Source: Clostridia bacterium | GTDB lineage: Bacteria > Bacillota > Clostridia > UBA1381 > UBA9506 | Assembly (NCBI GenBank): GCA_017546245.1 | Contig: JAFYXI010000037.1 | Location: 1 to 46,710, forward strand | DNA: 46,710 nt | Direction of reading: 5' to 3' | Notes under the pieces: model-generated | Told to the model about the DNA's origin: nothing | The model's database searches: none | Seen by the model: the letters and a program-made list of their open reading frames with translations, nothing else | In this document: positions 26,778 to 35,805 of the stretch, in pieces | Numbering within the stretch: the stretch's first letter is position 1 | How the letters are laid out: each line of letters opens with the position of its first letter | Made by a program: the position numbers and the translations under genes

Positions 26778-27536
26778 ATGAATCAGGACAGAAGAAGCCA
26801 AATTATAAAAATGCTTAATAAACAACATACAATATCTAATTCAGAGCTTATGGATACATTTAAAATATCCATTGAAACAGTAAGACGCGATTTGGCATAT
26901 TTAGAAAATCAGGGACTTTTAGAACGTGTTTACGGCGGTGCTGTAAAAAAGAATTTTATGAATACCGAACCAGAATATACAAACAGACAATCAGAAAATT
27001 TAGACGAAAAGCAAGCAATTGCCAAAGAAGCTGAAAAGCTTATTGATTTAAACGATACCGTCTTTTTTGATATAGGAACAACCACCCTTTCATTAGCACA
27101 AAATCTTAACAGCAGCAAAAATATAAACGCATTTACAAACTCTTTGAGGGTTGCAACTTCTCTTTCCGAGAAAGGCTGCAGCGTAACTGTTACAGGCGGC
27201 AAAGTAAGAAACGGCGAATTTTCTGTTTCGGGGTTTATTGCAGAAAATAATATGAGTCAGTTTAATTTTGACAAAGCCATAATAGGCATTGCAGGAATTG
27301 ACGAAAACGGAATTACCGATTTTATTCCCGAAGAAGCAAATTTGCGCAGGCAAATTATAAAAAACTCCCGAAAAACTATTGTTTTGGCAGACTATAGCAA
27401 ATTCGGTGTTCGTGCAATATGCAACATCTGCGCTTTAAGCAAAATTGATATACTCATTACCGACGAAAAAGCACCCTATGATATGATTAAAAAGCTTGAA
27501 AAAAACGGAATTAAAGTTATAGTTGCTAAAATTTAA
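26778..27536 (+). CDS. DeoR/GlpR family transcriptional regulator
   Basis: A 252-residue repressor of the DeoR family. The winged HTH is at residues 5-55 (ISNSELMDTFKISIETVRRDL, then the GGA loop ERVYGGAV). The C-terminal DeoRC sensor domain has the sugar-phosphate-isomerase-like motif DIGTTTLSLAQNL and the later DYSKFG. Members respond to phosphorylated sugars or glycerol-3-phosphate. Its position before a GlpA/GlpB-like operon suggests control by glycerol phosphate or a related phosphorylated metabolite. AAAGGTGAT precedes the ATG. It is separated from the operon by a terminator and a second promoter. Confidence 0.92.
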   Translation: MNQDRRSQIIKMLNKQHTISNSELMDTFKISIETVRRDLAYLENQGLLERVYGGAVKKNFMNTEPEYTNRQSENLDEKQAIAKEAEKLIDLNDTVFFDIGTTTLSLAQNLNSSKNINAFTNSLRVATSLSEKGCSVTVTGGKVRNGEFSVSGFIAENNMSQFNFDKAIIGIAGIDENGITDFIPEEANLRRQIIKNSRKTIVLADYSKFGVRAICNICALSKIDILITDEKAPYDMIKKLEKNGIKVIVAKI

Positions 27537-27549
27537 TATTAACTTATAC

Positions 27550-27586
27550 AAAAGGTGACAAGGTTTAAAGCTTGTCACCTTTTTTT
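27550..27586 (+). terminator. terminator after the DeoR/GlpR-type gene
   Basis: A 13-bp stem AAAAGGTGACAAG/CTTGTCACCTTTT with an 8-base loop is followed by a T-run at 27581-27586. This is a strong intrinsic terminator 14 bases after the stop codon. Confidence 0.9.
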
Positions 27587-27617
27587 GCAAGTATTTTGAC
27601 AATATTTTAAAAATATA

Positions 27618-27646
27618 TTGACAACATCTTGCTAATGTTGTAGAAT
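27618..27646 (+). promoter_or_regulatory. promoter and candidate GlpR operator of the flavoprotein operon
   Basis: TTGACA (27618-27623) and TAGAAT (27641-27646) are spaced by 17 bases. The spacer region carries a perfect inverted repeat ACAACAT-7-ATGTTGT (27621-27641), ideally placed for a repressor to block RNA polymerase. A further TTGACAAT half-site lies at 27596. Confidence 0.75.
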
Positions 27647-27706
27647 AGTTTTGGTGCATTTTTTAAATAATTTGTACCTATATAAATATATAGGAAGGTG
27701 TTTTAA

Positions 27707-29146
27707 ATGCTTAAAACAGATGTTGTTGTAATTGGCGCAGGCGCAGTTGGATGTGCAATTGCGAGAGAGCTGTCTAAATACAACGTTAATGTAATCGTCG
27801 TTGATAAAAACGAAGATGTAGGCGGCGATGCCTCTAAATCAAACAGCGCTATTATACATACAGGATATGACGCTGCTCCGGGTACACTAGAATCGCAGTT
27901 AGTTGTAGCAGCTAATCCTATGTATGATGAAATTACCGAATCTTTAGATGTGCCGTTTAAAAGAATAGGTGCTATTTTACCTGCTATTACAGACGAGCAG
28001 TTCAGTCAATTACCGGCTATAAAAGAAAAGGCTTTCAGAAATCATGTTTACGATGTAGAATTTAAAACAGGTGCTGAGCTTTTAGAAATGGAACCTGAGT
28101 TAAACCCCAACGTTAAAGGCGGTTTATATATCCCTCGCGAAAGTATTATCGACCCGTTTATTTTGGTTCAGGCTTTAGCTGAAAATGCCAATGTAAACGG
28201 TGTTGAATTTATGTTGGGTGCTAAAGTAACCGATATAAAAACCTCAAACGGAAAAATTGAAAGTGTTGTTACAACTAAAGGTGAAATTAAAACTACATAT
28301 GTTATAAACAGCGCAGGACTTTACTGTGACGAAATTGCCGAAATGGTCGGAAAGGCTGATTATAAGGTCGTGGCAAGAAAAGGACAGTTTTACATACTTG
28401 ATAAAAACACATCTTGTCAGGTTAACCACATTGTTCTTCCTATCCCTACAAAAGTGACAAAGGGCAAGCTTATGTGCCCCACAATTCACGGTAATATGCT
28501 GGTAGGACCAACTGCTGAAGACCAACCGTCTAAGGTGGATAAATCTACCTCTGCCGAGGGACTTGACAGTATTGCAACTGATGTTAAAAATCTAGTTCCT
28601 GATGTAAATCTGCGTGATACGATTACTCAGTACAGCGGTCTGCGTCCTAACCGTAATCCTGAAGGTCTTAACTTCAATATGTATGATGATTTAGCCGGTT
28701 ACATAAATTTATCGGGCGTGCGTTCAACAGGTCTTACTCTGTCCGTTGCGATGGGTAAATATGTTGTTGAACAAATGCTTTACAGCGGTGCTCCGTTTAC
28801 CCTTAAAGAAAACTTTATTTCAAAACGTAAAGGAATTATCAAATTCAGCGAACAGACACCCGATGTTCAGGATACTTTAATAAAAGAAAATCCGCTTTAC
28901 GGCAATGTTATATGCCGTTGCGAAACAATAACGGAAGCAGAAATTATGCAGGCAATTCACAGACCGATTGGTGCTAAAAGCGTTGACGCCGTAAAACGTC
29001 GTGTTCGTGCAGGTATGGGTCGTTGTCAGGGCGGTTTCTGCGGTCCTAAGGTAATCGAAATTTTAGCACGCGAATTAGGTGTTAAGGCTTCTGATATTAA
29101 CAAAAATAATCCGGGATCATATATGGTAACCGGAACAACCCGCTGA
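27707..29146 (+). CDS. FAD-dependent glycerol-3-phosphate dehydrogenase-like protein (GlpA-like) with [2Fe-2S] domain
   Basis: A 479-residue flavoprotein. The N-terminal FAD-binding motif is VVVIGAGAVGCAIARELS; a DAO-type substrate domain follows (SKSNSAIIHTGYD; GLRPNRNPEG). The C terminus has a BFD-like [2Fe-2S] module with cysteines in CRCETITEAE and GMGRCQGGFCGPKV. This domain order is known from Firmicutes anaerobic glycerol-3-phosphate dehydrogenase-like proteins, which oxidise glycerol-3-phosphate to dihydroxyacetone phosphate with electrons leaving through partner subunits. Related families also include L-2-hydroxyglutarate-type oxidases, so the substrate is probable rather than certain. 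It is followed 18 bases later by the GlpB-like partner. GGAAGGTG precedes the ATG. Confidence 0.85.
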   Translation: MLKTDVVVIGAGAVGCAIARELSKYNVNVIVVDKNEDVGGDASKSNSAIIHTGYDAAPGTLESQLVVAANPMYDEITESLDVPFKRIGAILPAITDEQFSQLPAIKEKAFRNHVYDVEFKTGAELLEMEPELNPNVKGGLYIPRESIIDPFILVQALAENANVNGVEFMLGAKVTDIKTSNGKIESVVTTKGEIKTTYVINSAGLYCDEIAEMVGKADYKVVARKGQFYILDKNTSCQVNHIVLPIPTKVTKGKLMCPTIHGNMLVGPTAEDQPSKVDKSTSAEGLDSIATDVKNLVPDVNLRDTITQYSGLRPNRNPEGLNFNMYDDLAGYINLSGVRSTGLTLSVAMGKYVVEQMLYSGAPFTLKENFISKRKGIIKFSEQTPDVQDTLIKENPLYGNVICRCETITEAEIMQAIHRPIGAKSVDAVKRRVRAGMGRCQGGFCGPKVIEILARELGVKASDINKNNPGSYMVTGTTR

Positions 29147-29164
29147 TTTTAAGGAGGAATTAAT

Positions 29165-30427
29165 ATGTATAACATAAAATGTGATGTTGCCATTATCGGC
29201 GGCGGTCCTGCCGGTCTTGCAGCAGCTATATCTGCTAAAGAAGAAGGCGCACAAAAGGTACTTATTATAGAGCGTGATAATGCATTAGGCGGCATTTTGC
29301 AGCAATGCATCCATCCCGGCTTCGGTCTTACACGATTTAACGAAGAACTTACCGGACCTGAATATTACAGCCGATTTGCAGACAAAGCAAACGAGCTTGG
29401 TGTGGATGTTTTATTAAACTCTATGGTTTTACAGATAGATAGCGATAAAAAAGAGGTTAGCTGTGTAAACAGCGAATACGGTCTTACAAAAATAGAGGCA
29501 GGCAGTATTGTTTTAGCAATGGGCTGCCGCGAAAGAACGCGTGCAAACATTGTAATTCCCGGAACCCGTCCTGCAGGTATTTATACCGCCGGATCTGCTC
29601 AGAGACTGGTTAACAGACAAAATATTATGGTCGGCAAAAAGGTAGTTATTTTAGGCTCAGGTGATATAGGTATGATTATGGCACGCAGAATGAGCATAGA
29701 GGGTGCCGAGGTTGTTATGGTAGTTGAGCTTATGGACTATCTGGCAGGTCTTACCCGAAATCGTGTACAATGTCTTGACGACTTCGGTATTCCGTTAAAA
29801 CTCGCACACACCATCACAAAAATTGAAGGCAACGAACGTGTAACAGGTGTGTACGTTGCTCCGGTTGACGAAAATAAAAAACCGATTAAAGAAAAAGAAG
29901 AATTTGTTGAATGTGATACTGTTTTATTCTCTGTTGGTCTTATACCTGAAAACGAGATTACAAACAAAGCAGGTATCAGCATAAACCGCATAACAAACGG
30001 TCCTGTTGTAAACCAGTATATGCAGACCTCTAAATCCTCTGTTTTCGCCTGCGGTAACGTTGTTCATGTAAATGACTTAGTTGATAACGTAAGTAAAGAA
30101 AGTGAGCAGGCAGGAAAATATGCGGCACGTTTTGCTATGGGTAAATTCCCAAAGAGCAAAAAAGAAATTCCGTGCATAACCGGAAGAAACGTAAGATATG
30201 TTTGTCCACATAAAATAGCTATCTCAGAAGAAATCGAAAAGACTACCCTTTTCTTCCGTGTTCTTGCTCCTGAAGATAATGTAAAGCTAATTGCCCGTTG
30301 CGGTGAAGAAATTATCGCACAGAAAAAAGAATTTCGTGCTAATCCAGGTGAAATGTGCAATCTTTTGGTTGATACATCTAAAATTGCCGGCGATGAAATT
30401 ACCATCGAGGTTGTAAAGGAGGACTAA
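29165..30427 (+). CDS. NAD(P)/FAD-dependent oxidoreductase (GlpB-like partner)
   Basis: A 420-residue flavoprotein of the pyridine nucleotide-disulphide oxidoreductase fold. The FAD motif is VAIIGGGPAGLAAAISAKE; a second Rossmann motif is VVILGSGDIGMIMARR, and CIHPGFGLTRF is a hallmark of the subunit paired with GlpA-like proteins. There is no redox CxxC of the disulphide reductase type. The conserved neighbourhood of GlpA-like, this protein and DUF1667 in Firmicutes suggests a membrane-independent electron-transfer complex. AAGGAGG lies upstream of the ATG, and the gene ends 2 bases before the DUF1667 ATG. Confidence 0.87.
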   Translation: MYNIKCDVAIIGGGPAGLAAAISAKEEGAQKVLIIERDNALGGILQQCIHPGFGLTRFNEELTGPEYYSRFADKANELGVDVLLNSMVLQIDSDKKEVSCVNSEYGLTKIEAGSIVLAMGCRERTRANIVIPGTRPAGIYTAGSAQRLVNRQNIMVGKKVVILGSGDIGMIMARRMSIEGAEVVMVVELMDYLAGLTRNRVQCLDDFGIPLKLAHTITKIEGNERVTGVYVAPVDENKKPIKEKEEFVECDTVLFSVGLIPENEITNKAGISINRITNGPVVNQYMQTSKSSVFACGNVVHVNDLVDNVSKESEQAGKYAARFAMGKFPKSKKEIPCITGRNVRYVCPHKIAISEEIEKTTLFFRVLAPEDNVKLIARCGEEIIAQKKEFRANPGEMCNLLVDTSKIAGDEITIEVVKED

Positions 30428-30429
30428 AA

Positions 30430-30786
30430 ATGAAAAAAGAAATAATTTGTACTGTTTGTCCGCGCGGATGTCATATTTTAGTAGAAGGCGATGAAAAATC
30501 TGTTTTTTCAGCAGAAGGTTATAGCTGCAAACGCGGCTTGGAATATGCAAACACAGAATATTTAAGTCCGGTTCGCATTTTAACCACAACCGTAAAAATT
30601 TCGGGGATAGACGGCGATCTTTTACCCGTTCGTTCTGCAAAGCCTCTTCCTAAAGATAAGCTTTCAGAATGTATGGATATTATTAAAAAGACTGAAGTTA
30701 AATTACCGGTTAAAAGATATGATACAGTAATCGCAGATATATGCGGAACAGGCACAGATATAGTTGCAACAAAAGACATAGGTTAA
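30430..30786 (+). CDS. DUF1667 domain-containing protein
   Basis: A 118-residue cytosolic protein with N-terminal cysteines C7, C10 and C14 (CTVCPRGCH) plus a fourth in YSCKRG, a likely metal or iron-sulphur site, followed by the RILTTTVKI strand typical of DUF1667. Members are almost always encoded with the GlpA-like and GlpB-like flavoproteins and are thought to be their third, electron-transfer subunit. AAAGGAGG overlaps the end of the GlpB-like gene, so translation is coupled. It could be called GlpC-like by role only, not by sequence. Confidence 0.9.
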   Translation: MKKEIICTVCPRGCHILVEGDEKSVFSAEGYSCKRGLEYANTEYLSPVRILTTTVKISGIDGDLLPVRSAKPLPKDKLSECMDIIKKTEVKLPVKRYDTVIADICGTGTDIVATKDIG

Positions 30787-30798
30787 AGGAGAGTTATT

Positions 30799-32313
30799 AT
30801 GCAAACTAAACGTGTATTTGTATGCGGTATTGTTCAGGAATCTAACTCTTTTAATCCTGCCTATGCTACTTTAGACGATTTCATACAATACGGCATTTTC
30901 GAAGGAGATGAAATTTTAACAAGCGGCAAAAAATGCGGTATGACAGTTAACGGTATGCTTAAAATTTTATCCGATGAACAAATAACTCCCGTTCCCGGTG
31001 TCAGCACAAGAGCAGGTTCAGGCGGTCCGCTTGCAGACAGCGTGGTAGAATGGTTTTTGGATAAAAACATAAATGCAATCAAACAAGCCGGAAAATTAGA
31101 CGGTGTTTTAGTATCGCTGCACGGTGCTACAATGTCTGAATCTTCAGGTGATGTCTGCGGAGATATACTTGAAAAAATACGTCAGACAGTCGGAGAAAAA
31201 GTTGTGATTTCTGCCGCATTTGACCTGCACGCAAACATTACAGAAAAAATAATAAAAAATACAGATTATATAAGCGGTTATCAGATGTATCCGCATCTTG
31301 ACCTTTACGAAACCGGCATAAGAGCAGCACAAAGGGTTGTTGAACATCTAAAGGGCATCAAAAGCAAAGTGGCACGTGTAGAAATTCCGATGATTGCACC
31401 GGCTCACGGCTACACTACCGAAAAAGGCAGTTTGTTTGATTTGATGTCATATGCCAAAGATTTAAAGGCGCAAAACAAGATAGTTGATTATAACATTTTT
31501 CAGGTTCAGCCATGGCTTGATACCGAAAAGATGTCATCAACAACAATCATAACCGCAAAATCAGAAGAAACTGCCAAAACAGTTGCCGCAGAGCTGGCTA
31601 AAAAGGAATTTGCTATCAGGCATGAATTATTAGGAACACCTCTGTTTGATATTGCTGATGTAATACAAAAAGCATTAGATAACAAAAGCTCAAAACCTAT
31701 TGTGTTGGTAGATTCTGCCGACTCTCCCAACGCAGGAGCTTGCGGAGACAGCGCAGCAGTTTTAAAAGCATTACTTCCGTACCGCGACAAGCTTAGCTGT
31801 GCTGTTGCAGTTACTGACATTGCTGCGGTTGACAAAGCTTTTGAGCTAGGGGTTGGTGCAACTGCCGATTTTACATTAGGCGGCTCAATAGCTCCAAAAT
31901 TAACATCACCGGTTGTTGTTAAAAATGCAGTCGTAAAAGGTCTGCACGACGGAACATTTTATATGCACGGACCTCAGGAGCGCGGTCAGGAACGCAACAT
32001 AGGTAAAACAGCCGTGCTTAAAGCCGGTAAAATTTTAATTAATGTTTCTTATTACGGCAAGTGCGAAGGCGATAAAAACTTTTACAGCAATTTCGGCATC
32101 GAGCCTGAATTTTGTGATTTGGTATCCGTAAAAGCATGCACATCATTCAGAGCAGGATATGAGCCAATATCCGCTGAAATATGCAACACCAACACACCGG
32201 GAGCGGCCGGTCCTGTTCTTACAGATATGCCGTATGAAAACCGACCTGTTCCTATGTTTCCGTTTGAAGAAATTACAGAAGAACATATTTCAGAAGCAAA
32301 ATGCTATCGTTAG
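30799..32313 (+). CDS. M81 family metallopeptidase (MlrC-like)
   Basis: A 504-residue protein of the M81/MlrC family, named for microcystinase C. N-terminal domain hallmarks are QESNSFNP, LHGATMSE, AAFDLHANIT and GYQMYPHLDLYETG, where the D, H and H residues bind zinc in this family. The C-terminal MlrC_C domain starts around VLVDSADSPNAGACGDS, where the usual DNPGGG is altered. Most family members act on unknown small substrates, not on microcystin. AAAGGAGAG precedes the ATG and the gap to the DUF1667 gene is 12 bases, so it is the last gene of the flavoprotein operon. No signal peptide is seen. Its link to glycerol phosphate metabolism is unclear. Confidence 0.88.
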   Translation: MQTKRVFVCGIVQESNSFNPAYATLDDFIQYGIFEGDEILTSGKKCGMTVNGMLKILSDEQITPVPGVSTRAGSGGPLADSVVEWFLDKNINAIKQAGKLDGVLVSLHGATMSESSGDVCGDILEKIRQTVGEKVVISAAFDLHANITEKIIKNTDYISGYQMYPHLDLYETGIRAAQRVVEHLKGIKSKVARVEIPMIAPAHGYTTEKGSLFDLMSYAKDLKAQNKIVDYNIFQVQPWLDTEKMSSTTIITAKSEETAKTVAAELAKKEFAIRHELLGTPLFDIADVIQKALDNKSSKPIVLVDSADSPNAGACGDSAAVLKALLPYRDKLSCAVAVTDIAAVDKAFELGVGATADFTLGGSIAPKLTSPVVVKNAVVKGLHDGTFYMHGPQERGQERNIGKTAVLKAGKILINVSYYGKCEGDKNFYSNFGIEPEFCDLVSVKACTSFRAGYEPISAEICNTNTPGAAGPVLTDMPYENRPVPMFPFEEITEEHISEAKCYR

Positions 32314-32323
32314 CAAAAAACAA

Positions 32324-32353
32324 AAAGAGTTGTCGCTGCTGCGACAACTCTTT
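32324..32353. terminator. bidirectional terminator between convergent genes
   Basis: A perfect 13-bp stem AAAGAGTTGTCGC/GCGACAACTCTTT closes over a TGCT loop. On the minus strand it is followed by TTGTTTTTTG, on the plus strand by a weaker CTGGTTTTTA. It serves both the M81 gene and the SLH gene that face each other here. Confidence 0.88.
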
Positions 32354-32368
32354 CTGGTTTTTATAATG

Positions 32369-34219
32369 TTATTTTTCTTCAGGCAGCACCATTACCGAGT
32401 TGGTTTCGAAAATTCCACCGCTCTCTGAGCCGGCAGCTAAGATATGCATACCCATTTCTAAATTAGTAATGCTAAGCTTTTTGCCGTTTGCAGAGTCGAT
32501 AATCGTTGCATTTTTCTTTAAGAATACCTGCTGCGGTACTACTTCTCCATTATCAAGCTCTGCATTTACCTGAATCATACCCCACTGGGTATTAACAGCT
32601 GTTATAACACCTGTTACAGAACGTTGAGCTGCTGTTGACGATGCAGTAACATTAATCTCTTTTGCAGTAAGGCTGCTTGCTACAACCTCAACGCTAAAGC
32701 CAACTCTCAAATCATAAAGTGTTACATTTTCACCGTTCATAGTGATTATTGCATCACGGCTTACTGTGTATTCGGTAACTGTTGAGCCTTTTTTAACTCC
32801 GATCAATGATTCAGTCGATGAATGATAAATACTGTCAATCACGCCGGTAACATCCTTAGATGCGCCAACTGCAACAGCTGATTTAATTTCACCGTATTCT
32901 AAGGTTAAATCAATGCTGTCACCAACTGCCAAATCACGGAATTCTGCAACTGCACCGTTTCTGCGAAGCGATGCGCCGCTGGCTACAGCATACTCTACAA
33001 CCTCGTTATCAACAGTTCTTACAGCCATTTTTTCAGAGACATCTGTCGGTATATATTCTACAACCGCTTTGCTTACTGTAGTTGTTTTAGGTGCACCTGC
33101 AACAATAACTGCCTTGCCGCCGCTTATTTCAACATGTACATAGTCACCATCTTTAAAGTTTGCAAGTGTTGAAGATTCTCCCTCGTATGTAACAGATACA
33201 CTTGAAGAAAGAAGATACTGTGTAACCTCTGTGCGCTCTTCTAAATCAGCAACAGAAATTTTAGTTCCCGAATTTTCGGTTTTTCTTCCGCGATAAATAC
33301 CGTCGATGCTGTCTTCTGTAACGATGCTTACCGCATCTACCGAATACAAGCGGTCTGCATTTGTATCTGCATCATGTGCAAAAGTTAATACAACCTCCAT
33401 ACCGCCTGATAAAAGTGTAATCTGCGATTTTTCGCCGTTAATCATAATCGGAACGCCTGTGCCGATTGTGTATTTTTCACTTTCGCCGTCTTCGTTTCTT
33501 AAGGTTACGATGTTAAGGTCAGGATCTACTGCTGTTACAATCCATCTTGAATATGAATATTTCATCATATCTAAAATTCTGTAAATCATTGTTGCAATCT
33601 GTGCACGGGTTACATTTCCGTTAGGCACAAATTCATTATCTTCCATACCGTTAATTATTCCAAGCTCGCTAGCGTAATAAACATAACCCTGAGCACTTGC
33701 CGGAATATCGTCAGAATCTGCAAAGTCAGCCTTTACATCAGGGTTTGATTTAAGCCACACTTCTCCGCCCAATGATTTAGCGATTAAAGTTGCCGCCTCG
33801 TAGCGTTTTAAAGGCTTGTCTTTATTTGATGCAGATAAATACGCAACCAAATCATCTTCGTTTAATACCTTTTTGTACATAAGGTATGCTGCCTGGTCTA
33901 ATGCATAAGAATTATATTTTGCCAAAGTCTGCTCGGCATTGTTACGTGCTATTGTTACGATGTCTTCATTAACATCGGCACTTGAACCAAGACAACGTGC
34001 AAACAGGGTTATTGCCTCTTGCTTTGTAATGTCTTTACCCGGCATAAATGTACCGTCAGGATAACCCTCAATAATCTTTTCGTCTGCCAAAGCATCGATT
34101 GCATCCTGTGCCCAAGAATAAGCGGATGTTACATCCTTAAATCCTGCCGCATATGCAGTGGACAATGCAGAAATAACAACCATTACCGAAACAAACATTG
34201 TAAGTATTTTTTTCATCAT
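32369..34219 (-). CDS. SLH protein with C-terminal beta repeats
   Basis: A 616-residue exported protein with a signal peptide (cleavage near TAYAAGF, residue 25). Three SLH repeats follow at about 26-215 (ALADEKIIEGYPDGTFMPGK; a degenerate middle copy; ELGIINGMEDNEFVPNGNVTRAQ). The remainder is made of four to five beta repeats of 70-80 residues, each running roughly I-x-V-x5-G-x4-Y-x-V-x2-A-x-I-x-NG-x4-L-x-DL-x2-G, resembling small DUF5666-like or OB-type barrels. It has no enzyme motif; a structural cell-wall role is likely. It is monocistronic, with its own extended -10 promoter and terminator, outside the long operon. GGGAGG precedes the first of two ATGs by 9 bases. Confidence 0.82.
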   Translation of the reverse strand: MMKKILTMFVSVMVVISALSTAYAAGFKDVTSAYSWAQDAIDALADEKIIEGYPDGTFMPGKDITKQEAITLFARCLGSSADVNEDIVTIARNNAEQTLAKYNSYALDQAAYLMYKKVLNEDDLVAYLSASNKDKPLKRYEAATLIAKSLGGEVWLKSNPDVKADFADSDDIPASAQGYVYYASELGIINGMEDNEFVPNGNVTRAQIATMIYRILDMMKYSYSRWIVTAVDPDLNIVTLRNEDGESEKYTIGTGVPIMINGEKSQITLLSGGMEVVLTFAHDADTNADRLYSVDAVSIVTEDSIDGIYRGRKTENSGTKISVADLEERTEVTQYLLSSSVSVTYEGESSTLANFKDGDYVHVEISGGKAVIVAGAPKTTTVSKAVVEYIPTDVSEKMAVRTVDNEVVEYAVASGASLRRNGAVAEFRDLAVGDSIDLTLEYGEIKSAVAVGASKDVTGVIDSIYHSSTESLIGVKKGSTVTEYTVSRDAIITMNGENVTLYDLRVGFSVEVVASSLTAKEINVTASSTAAQRSVTGVITAVNTQWGMIQVNAELDNGEVVPQQVFLKKNATIIDSANGKKLSITNLEMGMHILAAGSESGGIFETNSVMVLPEEK

Positions 34220-34257
34220 TCGCTTAATCCTCCCTTTAGTTATACTTAATTAATAAT

Positions 34258-34285
34258 ATTATACCACTTACGCAATATTTTTCAA
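34258..34285 (-). promoter_or_regulatory. promoter of the monocistronic SLH protein
   Basis: On the minus strand TTGAAA (34280-34285) and TATAAT (34258-34263) are separated by 16 bases, and the TGG just before the -10 box makes it an extended -10 promoter. Confidence 0.8.
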
Positions 34286-34314
34286 TATTTTTTGTAAATT
34301 TGTCACAGAAAAAT

Positions 34315-34355
34315 AATATAAGGATTGCAAAATTTTATTTTGCAATCCTTATATT
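34315..34355 (-). terminator. terminator after mgtE
   Basis: A perfect 19-bp inverted repeat (34315-34333 with 34337-34355) closes over a TTT loop and is followed on the minus strand by ATTTTTCTG. It lies directly after the mgtE stop codon. Confidence 0.88.
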
Positions 34356-34357
34356 AT

Positions 34358-35692
34358 TTACGCGATACCTAAAAAAGTTGTAGCAAAACTAAAATACACG
34401 AACAAAGATACCGCATCTAAGATAGTTGTAATTATAGGACTTGCCATAATTACAGGGTCTAAATGCATCTGTTTTGCCGCAATGGGAAGCATTCCGCCCA
34501 CAACCTTAGCAAAAGTTACAATACAAAACAGGCTTGCGCAAACCGTAAATGCAACTAAAGCGCCAACGTCATCAAATATCATTATTCTTGCAAAGTTTAC
34601 AACAGCAAGCATAAACGCGGTTAATATACCCACTCTTAATTCCTTCCACATTACTTTAAAAATATCTTTAAACTCAAGCTCGTTAAGCGAGAGCGAACGT
34701 ATTATCATCGTAGATGACTGCGCTCCTGCATTTCCGCCCGTTCCCATAAGCATCGGCATGTAGGCAGTAAGTGCTACAACCTGACTTAGCGTTGCCTCGA
34801 AATATCTTATAATCATTCCTGTAAATGTAGCAGAAATCATAAGCACCAAAAGCCATACTATTCGGTTTTTGGCCAATGATAAAACACCGGTATCCAAATA
34901 CTCTTTTTCGGACGGAGCAATAGCCGCCATTTTATGAAAGTCTTCGGTATTTTCCTGCTCGATGACATCAATTACGTCATCGACAGTTATAATTCCGACC
35001 AGTCTGTTTTCGTTATCTACAACCGGCATTGATATAAGATTATATTTTCTGAACAAATAAGCTGTTTCTTCTTTATCTGTAAGAGTTTGAACCGATTTTA
35101 CGGTTTCCATCAAATCGCACACCAAAACATCAGGCTCACTTAAAATCAGCTTGCGTATGGTTATCTCGCCCTCTAATTTTCTTTGCGCACTTATTACATA
35201 GCAGGTGTCGATTGTTTCTTTATCCATACCTGTTTTTCTGATGCGGTCCAAGGCTTCTGAAACCGTCATTTCTTTTTTCAAATCGACAAACTCTGTTGTC
35301 ATAATGCTGCCTGCGCTGTCGTCAGGATAATTTAAAAGCTGATTAATTATTTTTCTTGTATCCTCATCTGTATTACGCAAAACTTTTTTTACAACATTTG
35401 CAGGCATTTCTTCTATAAAATCGACCGTATCATCCATATAAAGTTCTTCCATAATATAGTTGATTTCGCGGTCGGTAATTGACTCGATGATATATTGCTG
35501 GCGGTCTGAGTCCATTTCTGCAAAAACCTCTGCAGCAGTTTCTTTGGGCAGCATTCTGAAAATTCTAAGCATTTTATCCTGCGGTATTTCGCCAAGAAGC
35601 TGCTCTATATCGACCTCGTTAAGCTCAATTATATGTTTTCTCGCCTCGAAAAGCTTATTTTCTTCAATTAATTCAATGATGTTTTCGAACAT
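34358..35692 (-). CDS. mgtE: magnesium transporter MgtE
   Basis: A 444-residue inner-membrane Mg2+ channel. Its parts are in the usual order: N domain of acidic helical repeats (about 1-125; LLGEIPQDKMLRIFRMLPKETAAEVF), a tandem CBS pair (about 130-250; LVGIITVDDVIDVIEQE), a connecting helix and five transmembrane segments. The signature loop MLMGTGGNAGAQSSTMIIRSL lines the pore. Cytosolic Mg2+ binding between the N and CBS domains closes the channel in known homologues. Length is normal. GGGAGG lies 6 bases before the ATG. A 250-base leader with mutually exclusive hairpins and a possible short ORF precedes it, so expression is probably regulated after transcription starts. Confidence 0.95.
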   Translation of the reverse strand: MFENIIELIEENKLFEARKHIIELNEVDIEQLLGEIPQDKMLRIFRMLPKETAAEVFAEMDSDRQQYIIESITDREINYIMEELYMDDTVDFIEEMPANVVKKVLRNTDEDTRKIINQLLNYPDDSAGSIMTTEFVDLKKEMTVSEALDRIRKTGMDKETIDTCYVISAQRKLEGEITIRKLILSEPDVLVCDLMETVKSVQTLTDKEETAYLFRKYNLISMPVVDNENRLVGIITVDDVIDVIEQENTEDFHKMAAIAPSEKEYLDTGVLSLAKNRIVWLLVLMISATFTGMIIRYFEATLSQVVALTAYMPMLMGTGGNAGAQSSTMIIRSLSLNELEFKDIFKVMWKELRVGILTAFMLAVVNFARIMIFDDVGALVAFTVCASLFCIVTFAKVVGGMLPIAAKQMHLDPVIMASPIITTILDAVSLFVYFSFATTFLGIA

Positions 35693-35805
35693 AAAAAACC
35701 TCCCTAAGTATTTTTAGCCAAATGCGAATAAATGATACAAATAATCACAACGACTAAACCTCAGGAAGATTCGAGTTCTTACAGGTATAGTATGATTAAA
35801 TTTGC

